Of a stretch of 64,000 bases of DNA, positions 24,901 to 36,900 are shown one piece after another. The notes beneath the pieces were generated by a model. That model saw only the letters and a list, made by a program, of their open reading frames with translations. It was not told the DNA's origin and ran no database searches. Each line of letters begins with the position of its first letter. Within the stretch, counting starts at the first letter, position 1. A program made the position numbers and the translations under genes. The stretch comes from Mytilisepta virgata (taxonomy: Eukaryota; Mollusca; Bivalvia; Mytilida; Mytilidae): the NCBI GenBank assembly GCA_028015205.1, contig CM051520.1, forward strand, positions 66,224,694 to 66,288,693, written 5' to 3'.

Positions 24901-27900
24901 TTTAGGTATACACAATACATGTGCATTGTCGAAGCATGTATGTGCACGAGGCTTAGAAACACGGGCAACTGCGAGGCTCTGTCGAGATTTTTTCCGCCAA
25001 ATACACATATGTTACCTAAATGCGTTGATAATCCATACGTATTGTGTTTATCCTGTAATTTAAATTCATTATTGTTTCATTTCCTACCAAAATGAAGTGA
25101 AATAACATCAAATTAGTGAGAATTATATGAAAAAATCCCGTGACGCGCCCCGATATTCGGCAATGGGCGTGGCTAACATAACTGATTAATATCAAAAACG
25201 ATATTGGTCAGGCTGTATTGGTCAACTAGAGCCGTCATTGCAGGATAAATATATAATACATGGTCATTGTCGGAAAATATAAAATTTATTTGTGCGAGCT
25301 TTAGAAACATGACAAAAGGCGAGCATTGCGTTTTATATATTGCATATATTGTTAAACCGATATCGTGATGCCAACATCGAAATGTCGGCGAGGTGAACAA
25401 AGTTAACACTGGACAAAACGATGTCGTCAATGTTGGACCGATATCGTGATGACATTGCCAACATCGCGATGTCGGCAATGTGAACAGGTAAACACTGGAG
25501 AAAACGATGTCGTCAATGTTGGACCGATATCGTGACGACATTGCCAACATCGCGATGTCGGCGATGTGAAACAGGTAAACACTGGAGAAAACGATGTCGT
25601 CAATATTGAACCGATATCGCGACGACATTGCCAACATCGCGATGTCGGCGATGTGAACAAGGCAAATACTGGACAAAACGATGTCGTCAATAATGGACCG
25701 ATATTGTGACGACATTGCCAACATCGCGATGTCGGCGATGTGAACGAGGTAAACACTGGACAAAACGATGTCGTCAATGTTGAACCGATATCGTGTCGAC
25801 ATTGGCTACATCGCGATGTCGACGATATCGTGACCACATCGTGAACTGGACATTAATGGATTTTTGTGTTTGGTATAAATAGTAGTTCTGAGGGGTTTAT
25901 TATGTTTAAGGTATTATATGTAGTGTTTGTATCTTCGCGCTGCATGATTACAGTAGAATGTGTCCTCGTGCTTGAGGTGTATGATCTTTTTTTATTATAG
26001 TTATTGAGATTACTTCTCATATGAGTACATCTTTGGCCACTAATATTATGTCCGTTTATGATAAAGCCCATTTCAACAAGTTAACAGATGTCTTGATAAA
26101 TTCCTGTGATTGTATATGGTAAGCGGAAACACACATTTTTTGAGGCCTTATGTATCTGAAGGTGAGACACACAGAAGGAAAAGGTGCTTAGTCTTTGATC
26201 ATTATTTTTATTTAAATGACAAAAAAGGTAAAAATGTATACTGTAAATTCATGTATGTACACCAGGACCTGTTTATCATGAAGAAAGCCAGACACACAGT
26301 AGGTATTTAGTCTGTGATCATTTTTAAAAAAAATTTAAATTACAAACTAACATGCTGCACAGGAACTTGAAAGAAAAGCTCCATGTGTGTGTTTTGACTA
26401 TTCACAGACATTTATCGATACGATTTCAAATTTTTGTGCATACTGTAAATGTTCATTGTACAGACAAGGACGTATTATTAATTCAATAATCCAGATAATC
26501 GTAACGTCTCAAGGGTATTTCATTACTTTTTACTTTTGGGTCCCTAATCGATGGAAAAGACGTCCGAGTAAAAATTTTTAAAGACGGACTAATATTATTT
26601 GGACTAAAGTATTATATACCATGTGTATTGTGTACACGCCATCATGTCATTTTTGGAAACGCTTGAGCATGCGCTCGAATAATACTCCTCCGATGACAGG
26701 CGTTTTTTTAGAACATTTTCACACAAAACTCAGTTTTCTAAGAAAAAGAAATTCTCCTGAATGCAAACTTGGGAATTACTGAATGTCACTATTATATGTT
26801 ATATCTCAAATATTTCCAACATTTTATGGTTTCAGAGTTTTTACCAGTCAAAGAAAAGAGCCTCTTCTTTTAGTATTTATGTCTTATTGATTGTAAAATT
26901 TTGGTAACAAACACGTGTATACCTCTTTGGTGTCCTTAGAAAGTTCTAAATGCTCATTTTGGCAACATATGTACCCACAACTGGGGATGATTAGTAGTGA
27001 TACCGATGCCCCCAACAATTTACATTGCAAGTCTTTCACAAAACTAATTTTTAAGGGGGTAATGACGAGCGTGTTCCTAGAACTCACCTGATAACAAGTA
27101 AAGATAATAGAGATCTTTCGTCACTTCTGTTAATTTCATACACATGTAAACCCAACGCACTTCACCAAAGTCTGTATAATGCTGATCGCTCCTGAAACAG
27201 AAATAATATTTAACAGTGCACTAACAGTACTGAGGGGTTTCACGAATTCAAAAACATATATGTCCAGAAATGTTTGAAAAGATATCCGAGGAGGCATTTT
27301 ATCACGAAGGTTTTCCTGTTTATTTTTAAACCCCGCGAAAATCCAGCATGTTTTGATGAATGCATACGTCTTTACATCGTTCAGAATAGTTTGACGTATT
27401 ATAAATTCAAATCGCAAACCCCTCCAATTATATAAAGTATGTTAATTGTGTGTTACCTGATTGTCCCACTTGTGATATTTACATGTAAAAAAATTGTGGG
27501 ACAATCTGAAATGAGTGTGTTGGACAATCAGGAAATTTAAATTTTGGACAATCGAGACATGTTTTTATTGTAATTGGGATAGTTTGGACTATATAAATAA
27601 ACCAATTATTATTACATAACAATTTAATGATTTACATGTAAATGTGGAAACATTTGATTTTTTTCTTCCTTTTCCAGTATTTATTTTCATAGATTTTCAT
27701 TTCTTGATCTACTTAATGTCCCGTTTATTGCAGTAACGTTACCTTGAAATTATGAAAATAAAATGAAAAAAACATGATAAAAAATAAGAAAATGTACTTA
27801 ATAATTCTTATGTATATAGAAAAGACATTTTTTCATTATTTAAAGAACTCAATTTTATCATTTTTTACATTCTATTGTTATAATTTTAAGGAAATGGGCG

Positions 27901-30900
27901 TGTATATTGTTGAAAACAATGCAGTCTGCTATTGAAATAGAAAAAATAATTTCATTTTAATATTAACTTTATTACTTTAATAACCGATAATTTTTCATAG
28001 AACCAAAACAACCTCATGTGGCACATGTAGCACGAAGTCAAAATAGTATAGAGCACCGAACATTACAATTTTCACATTATATCAAAAATGCATGTAAAGG
28101 TTTTCATTATTAGAAGTCTCTTGTTCTCTAGTCTAGGTGAAGCTTGTATAATGCAGGATCAGTATACTGTCATCGTTCTGTTTACTAAAATGTGCCGTCC
28201 ATTTCGCTGAACTAGTATGCATTATTGTTTAGGGGCCAGTGAAGCCCACCTCCGGGTCCTGGATTTTCTCGCTGCGTTGAAGAACCATTGGTAGCCTTGA
28301 GTTGTTTTCTGCTTTTTGGTCGGGTTGTTGTCTCTTTGACACATTCTCCGTTTCCATTCTCTATAATTTTTATTTATTGTATTATATTTTTCAAAGCTGA
28401 ATATATTTTAACACAGAATTATTATAATCTTATGCGGGACAATCAAAACTATTGAAATTTACAAAGTGGGACAATCAGGATAAACCGTTCATTGCCGGAA
28501 AATCTATGTAATGTTGTAAAATCAATGAAATTAGACACATGTAAGATGAGACCAAAGTTTGTAACTATTGGACATATGTTATATTAAACAAGTACGCCTT
28601 TTCGAACATCAAAGACGAAATCATTTACGACAATCGTTCAGTCAGAGAACAGACAATAAAAGATAGACATGCTAAGCGTCTTTAAGGTCAAAAGACAAAA
28701 AATGCAGTCCAAAATAAAAAAGGAAAATCCAGGTTTTCCTTTTTATCGACTATGTTTTGCCATTTTCTATAAATTTACATAAATTGGCACCTTTTTTGAT
28801 GATATTGTTTGACATGTTAACAATTTATCCCTCAACTAACATGAGAATGGTAAGATTAGGTTGTATTCTCTGATAGAATTAGGTATAAAAAATTAAAACA
28901 TTCACAAATAGCATTAAATAATATCAATCTTATTTGAGAAGAAAAATCTTATAATATCCACGAAGAAGTTTATTTCTCAAAATACTATAGACACAATTCT
29001 TCTAAAAAGCTTATTCCAGGTTAAATGGTTGGTACGTACAAAACCATTATCTTGTATTTGAGAAGAAAAATCTTCCAGAAATGAAGTTGAATTTTACTGA
29101 CAGTGCATCCTCATTATCAATTTCAGAAGAATTTTCTTCTGAAATATCATAATTTGAGAAATATTTTCTCCAGTGGTAGCTTCAGACCAAAGATAAAAAA
29201 TAAATGGAAAGAACATTAACAAAAGCGCTATCTATACTTTTTGTAAGAATATTCTAGTCTTTTGGGGGTATTTTCCCCATGTTTTATGTAATTTAACCCA
29301 TAACCGTCTTGTAAACAACCACTGAATATCAGCAAAAGAAGACAGATTAGTCAAAACAGTGGGAAAATTCCAAAGGCAAGACAAACTCATGAGAATGGAA
29401 CAAACAATTGCCACAATGATACATGTATAACTAAAAGAATAAATTAGAGAAAAAGACACGGATGAATATAGGTCATATCTTGACCAAAGTTTCTGTACTG
29501 TATATATTATGATTTATGAAAAAGCCGGATTATTATGTATGGTTTATTAAAATTTAATGAATGCATATACGAAAACCACGAAACTTAATGCTGTACATTG
29601 TATGAATCCTTAATGTTGAATTTATTATTTCCATGTTGAATAATTTTGTCTCTTCGCTTCTGTGTATAAATTTCTAAAGTCATGACTTTAATGCCTGTAA
29701 CGCAAATTCGATGAGGAGAGGATACTTTCGGCACGTCATCTTGAATATGTCCTTTCTGTTCTGCCTTCAGTATGGTAAGGTATGGAACCCTACATGAATT
29801 ATATGATAATGGTATCATTGTTGACAAAACTGATAATATAAGATAAAAATTGTGTCGGAATGTGTATGAGTAATACCAATTTCAGCCAATTGTTTTACAG
29901 TTACAGAATTTGTTTCTTTACTACATGTGCTTCGAAATTGCGGCAGATATGGCTACATATGAAATTCTGCTTATATATCACTACAGCTAATGTAAAAAAT
30001 CAGAATTTATAGATCTGAAATATACGAAAAAGCTGTGATAGCTGTTGGAAATTGGTCCATGTTTTATGTCCTCTGGCAGGTTGACAGATACTGTTTTGGC
30101 TAGTTAAACTTGTTCGCGCCATTCTATTGCCTTTCAACATTTTCAAATTAAATATTCTGTATTTTCATCCGAACACTCTAACGCTGACCTGAAATTTGTA
30201 ATAATAATAGTAATAAAACTGGTAAAATGCTTAACCTAAACTAAATTCATCTAAACATTATCCTGTCCAATATTGGAAGTATGTAACTTTGGAAGTTTAA
30301 AGTTCAATTTTGATAAAAGGCATTTTGTCTACTAGAATTAAAATTATCTTGATATACTTACATTTCTTTGTATGCAATGAAAATATACAATATACTCTTT
30401 AAACAGTGTGAATCAAATCTAGTTGTATTTTAAAAGTTTCAAAATTTCTCTTTTTTTTCTAACAAAATTTATGTGGGCGAATACCGGATGAAAAAAAATC
30501 CACCACACTCTTCTACGTAATTAAGCCACACCAAATTGATATTTAGTTCTCTTTGGATTTCGCCGCTTCGAGTTTTAAAATATTTAATTAAGAAAAAAAA
30601 TATGCTTTACTATATAAAATAAATATCATTATAGATATAAGAGTTCAAATACATTACACATGTATTATCTGTTTTGTAATTGAACTTAACAACATATTTA
30701 TAAAATAACTATCTGCCTGTTACGGAAAAAATATAAACAATGATGTTTTACATACATACATGTATATGTAAAAATTCTTTCAAGAGCCACCGTTTAATAT
30801 TTTACGGTTTGGGAGAACGGCAAGAAAGTTTCCCCTTTTTCTGAGCCAATCATTCTTTAAGCACGTAATCGTGCCCAACTTTTTTTTTAATCAATTTTTG

Positions 30901-33900
30901 ATATAGCGTTTTCTTAACTGGAATTTGAAACCTAGCTGTGGTTGTGGTTTTCACTTAATGTTTAAAATAGTTACCACAATATTAATAATTTACCAGATTT
31001 CAGCCTAGGGTTCTTCATAATTAACACCACGGCAAACAACAATTAAAATACTTATCTGAAATAATCAAGTATCTTGTAATTTGGATGGTAACACCGATTT
31101 CTCGTCAATAGTACTTATTAAATAAACAAGATCTTCGTTATTTCATACTTTTTTTGCAAATCAATTTACGTAAAGAAACTCTAAAGTAAAAAAAATCATT
31201 GGAGAATGTCATTGTACAAATGCAAATTTTAATAGACGTTAACTTGTACACATAAATCAATTTAACTGACACATACATCGTAATACACCCTTTTATTTCC
31301 AAAGGGTAAAGTACAATTGAGTCCGAATATTTTTTTGTTGAAGGAGAGCCTATATTTATTTAAAAACAAAAACAAAATGAACTTCTATTTTCTCCCCCAA
31401 AAGAACCATGGTTAATGTGAAGGAAAATTTACAGTCATTTTTACATTCGGGATTAGAAGATTTTTTTATACAAACGTTTAATAACACTAATTGTTTAACA
31501 CTTGATCCTATCCAATTAAAAATTCTGACGTGCTATTTTAAAGGGCCAGTAATACATTTCACCCGTACCGGCGAACCCACAAAAAATGACAGCATATCTG
31601 TAATAATTAGGACTTAAAAACAGTTTATGGTAATAACCTATATGAATTGTTTAAGATATTTAAAACCAAAGTAGTAAATAATCGTTTTCTTACATGTTTT
31701 GTTTATGAAGTCATTTATTAATTTATTGTTTTGTAGGTTGACACTTTTTATACGAAAAAACGGAACTTCGGTTATGATATAGATGCTTAAATCTTACCTT
31801 AATGTATATTCTGGTGAGTTCCTGATCACAAAATATTGTAGAACTTTTGCCGTTCATAAATCCATTGTTTATTTTCCACATCAATTATTCTATCTTTCAT
31901 TAGAGGCTGGGGTAGTCAGTATATAAATACATCAGGCGTGCTTTATCCAAACTCTTATCAGATTTACTGGCTGGAGGTCATCTCTTCAGATCAGAAATGG
32001 ACAGAAATACTTTGTTTACAAAAGATAACATCAAATATACCGATTTTGTTTTTTCAGTAGATACAGGTCATGTTTTAATATATTTTTAAATTACATTTAT
32101 ACTTCTTTAATTTCTTAATCTTGATTGCCAGTTTGAAATTTTCAGCTTTGTACCCAAAATATTACCGAAAATGTAAAATATATTAATCGTATGACTTTTA
32201 ATATGACAAATGATTTATTTTTTTTAAATTTGTATTTATGTATCACTTACAAACTATGATACTCAAAATAAGTGAAAATTTGTGATTTATTTGATGATGA
32301 TTACAAGTATACACCAATTAGTTTGCTTTATATATTAATTACGAAATTTTCCGGCTTAGTTTAAGATTTTTAATAGAAAAAATGATTTTCCTGAAAATGA
32401 AGGAAAGGGACCGCCTACTGACGAGAACATAAATATTTCCGACTAAATTTTATTTACATATTTTACCTTCCTATTACATGTAAATTGGGAGTTGTCCACG
32501 GCCATGGCAATTAGCTAAAAGCAATAAACTGGTTTGCCTCAGAGTACATTTAGGTTCTTCCAAAAATGAAACTATCATTTTCCTAAATAAAATTTCTGAA
32601 AGTTTTATGCTGTTCAGGTAAGAATTGTAAAAGAAATGATTCCACCTTTTAACAACCTTATACTTGGTTCATTTAAAAAGAGAAATGAAATACAAAAGAA
32701 GGGAATCTTCTAAAGTGAATAAAACTGCAAACACGCTGCTCTACCACCGGTCTTTATTGTTTAGGTTCAATACTTGTTCTGAATATCAGAGGTTTAGTTT
32801 CGTTTTCATTTTGAGAGGAACTCGATGAATTTTTATTTAAACTTTTATTGAATATAATGTGTATAACAGGACCCAAATGGAAACATCATTTAAAAATTTT
32901 CGTCTGAAACCACTATGCCAATTGAAACTAGACTTGGCAGCAATGGTCATTAGATGGTACTCATTCAGAAATGTGTCCGATGACCCGGACTGGCAACTAA
33001 AATGGCTGCCACAGCCGAACTTTGTTTAACATCGCACCCTTTGGGAACATTCATCGAACAATCTTTTTGTCTGAAATCACTGAGCCAATTGGAATCAGAC
33101 TTGGCAGCAATGGTCCTTAGATGATCCTCTTTCAGAATTATGTCTGATGATCTAGACTGTCAACCAAAATAGCTACCACAGCTGAACTTTGTTTAACATA
33201 GGACCCTATTGGAAAATTTATTTAAAAACTTCGTCTGAAACCACTTAGCCAATTGGAACTAAACTTGACAGCAATGGTCATTACATGGTCCTCTTTCAGA
33301 ATTTGTCCGATGACACACGGACTGTTAACCAAAATGACTGCTACAGCCAAACTTATTTTAACATTTAAAAATCACTTTGTCTGAAACCACAGAGCCAGTT
33401 GGACTTGGCAGAAATGGTCCTTCAATGGTTTTCTTCAGAATTGTGTCCGATGACCCGGACTGGCAACTAAAATGGCTGCCACAGCCGAACTTTGTTTAAC
33501 ATCGCACCCTTTGGGAACATTCATCGAACAATCTTTTTGTCTGAAATCACTGAGCCAATTGGAATCAGACTTGGCAGCAATGGTCCTTAGATGATCCTCT
33601 TTCAGAATTATGTCTGTTCATCTAGACTGTCAACCAAAATAGCTATCACAGCTGCACTTTGTTTAACATAGGACCCTATTGGAAAATTTATTTAAAAACT
33701 TCGTCTGAAACCACTTAGCCAATTGGAACTAAACTTGACAGCAATGGTCATTACATGGTCCTCTTTCAGAATTTGTCCGATGACACGGACTGTTAACCAA
33801 AAAGACTGCTACAGCCAAACTTATTTTAACATTTAAAAATCACTTTGTCTGAAACCACAGAGCCAATTGGACTTGGCAGAAATGGTCCTTAAATGGTTTT

Positions 33901-36900
33901 CTTCAGAATTGTGTCCAACGACCTAGACTGTCAACCAAGATGGTTGCCACAGCTGAACTTAGTTTATCATAGGACCCTATGGGAAAATTCATTTAAAATT
34001 TACTGTTACACTTAGATTTTTAGTCATGCTTAAGGTGGACAAGTTAAATCCAAGTGATCAATACAGGCTCTTATGAGCCTCTAGTTTCATTTTTACATTC
34101 AGTTTTTTCCTTATTTCCTTAATAGAATGATGGTATACTATCTGTAAACTGGCAAGAAAGTTTTGTATTTTAAACTTTCGGTAAGTATCCCAACTACTTG
34201 CGAGGATCACTGTAGATTCCGACAGTAACTTTCATGTTCATTTAAAAAGAAGATAAACTGAATGCTATTTAAAATTTTATCAATCCTCAAATTATTCTCC
34301 AAATGACCGCTAAGGCTGTCAACTAAAAACAAGAGGCTCTCAAGAGCCTGAATCGCTCACCTGGCAAACAATGCACTATAAACTAAATTAATATATTAAT
34401 GTTTGTTATAATGGGTAAGGTTCTCCTTACTCCTACAATGTAAGATGTTGGAATTCCGTTCCTCCATACCCCAAGTCAGTAAATAGCTTGCCAGACAACC
34501 TCTAGCATTGCTAGAGTAAGGTTCTCTTGTAAGTATTACTGAATTCCTATGTAATGGAGGTGGTCGAAATGATCTCCCCTGATGTGATGAATTTGTTATC
34601 CTGATAAAATATAAATATAATGGAATGGAATACTTTAAATTTTTGATATGTTGTGAAGGGCATATAAACAATGACTGTTAAACAGCAATATCTCTACAAC
34701 TGTTGTGTTTGAAGTTGAACATTTGCCATGTTAAATGAGAGTTGATACCGATTAGATGAAATTAACCAGTGGTCAGTATTCTTTGAACAGAATGTTCTGG
34801 TTACCTATGTGACCTTACATCGTTGGCATCTAAAAAGTGAACTCTCTTTTTCTGAAGTATCACAGTTTCAATTGAAAAGGAAATATTGCAGGAACAATCA
34901 TGCTAAGTTTCATCCAAATCCCCCTAGTAGTTTCAGAGGAGAAAATGTTTGAAAATTTGTTAACAACGATGATGACGGACACCAAGTGATGGCAATTAAA
35001 AGCTCACATATTATGAAGTTCAATCATTGTTATACAACATTCTCATCATCACCATTCACTAAGGATACCATGTTTACTTTAAAAACCAAATATTGTTGAA
35101 ATCCGAGCAAGTGTAAAAAATGGCGGGAAAATAGCAGCCATTTTAAAAATGGCCGTCCAAAACAAACTTTCATCATCACCATTCAAATCGGGATACCATG
35201 TTTGCCTTGAAAGTAGCTTTCATCTTCATTTTCTTTCTACAATTCAGGAAAAAATAGCAAAACACAGCATTTTGACCCCTATGTTCTATTTTTAGTAAGG
35301 GCGGACATGTTTTTCGACCAATCAAAAATCCAAGCATTAAATTTTTGCAGGATACCCTAAGGAACAATCTTACCAAGTTTCATTTGATTTTGAATAGTAG
35401 TTTCAGAGAAGAAGATTTTTGAAATAATAACATATAAAAGCCAAAAATGTCAAAAAGGCCAATAACTCTAACATCAGTTGACAGATTTTCACGAAAATCA
35501 GCACACAGGTAGCTCTCATCATGCTGAACACTTTAAACCTGCCAGAATTTGTCGTAACCTAATGATTTTTTTAAATATTTGCGAAAAACTGTTGGTTGAC
35601 CCCTATGTACTATTTTTAGTAACAGTGGCCATGTTTTTCAACGGATCAAAAATCAAAGCATAAACTTTGTGCAGGATACCCTAAGGAACAATCTTACCAA
35701 ATTTCATTTGATTTTGAATAGTAGTTTCAGAGAAGAAGATTTTTGAAATAATAACATAAAAAAGCCAAAAATGTCAAAAAAGGCCAATAACTCTAACATC
35801 AGTTGACAGATTTTCACGAAAATCAGCACACAGGTAGCTCTTATCATGCTGTACACTTTCAACCTGCCAGAATTTGTCGTAACCTAATGATTTTTTAGAT
35901 ATTTGCGAAAAACTGTTGGTTGACCCCTATGTACTATTTTTAGTAACAGTGGCCATGTTTTTCGACGGATCAAAAATCGAACCATAAACTTTGTGCAGGA
36001 TACCCTAAGGAACAATCATGCTAAGTTTTATCCAAATCCATTCAGTAGTTTCAGAGGAGAAGATGTTTGAAAAATTGTTAACGACGACGACAGACGACGA
36101 CGGACGCCAAGTGATGAGAATAGCTCACATTAGGCCATGTGGCCTAAAAAATTATATGCATTAATTTTTGGTCTCGCCGTGAACCTCCGAAGTAAGAAAA
36201 ATGCATTCAATGACTTCGAATTTATTCAGATTGTTTAACACTGAAAATCACCCATTTAGCTACATGTATCGTATCAGAAAATGTGTGAAGTAATTTGAAA
36301 TCTTTGCAAATGTTCAATGGATAATGATAGAAATTAATTTACTTCCTCCACTTATTGTAAAATTTAACTGTGATCTGTTTCGTATAATTGACTCTTCTGA
36401 CCTTTATTATCAATAGACATCTTTAAGATACATGTCAATTTTCATGATTGTGTATGAAGATGTAGTAGATTTATATTAGAAACAAAATCGGTATCGTTTT
36501 CTTTCCGGGCATTGTGGGGAGAGTGGTTGGTAACTAATAGGAAAACGTTCTTTGTAAATTATTTATCCTGTTTTCACAAAGCGCGTTTATTTAAATAATA
36601 CCATGTGGTTTTATTAAAGCCGATTTGTGCTTATAGTATGTACTGTTTTCATAATTCTTCTCGCATTCTTTATCACAAAGTGTTATGTTATTCTCATGAG
36701 TATCGAATTTCATTGACCGTACCATCGGTTATCTGTGTTTTCTTCTGCATCATCAGCTTCTTATCCTTTATTGACCTAAGATAACCTTTCTATATATTGT
36801 ACACTTGGTAGAAATTACTGGAATGGGGGGGGGGGGGGGGGGGGATTATCCATAAAAAAAACCACACACACAATTAACTTCCAAGTATATATTTCCTTTC

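Noticed and set aside
25173..25837. 209- and 136-codon overlapping open frames
   Set aside because: Both run through the 86-bp satellite in different frames; the openness comes from the repeat unit.
31408..31617. 69-codon frame mirrored at 47735-47944
   Set aside because: Eight amino-acid differences across about 96% identical DNA indicate no protein constraint.
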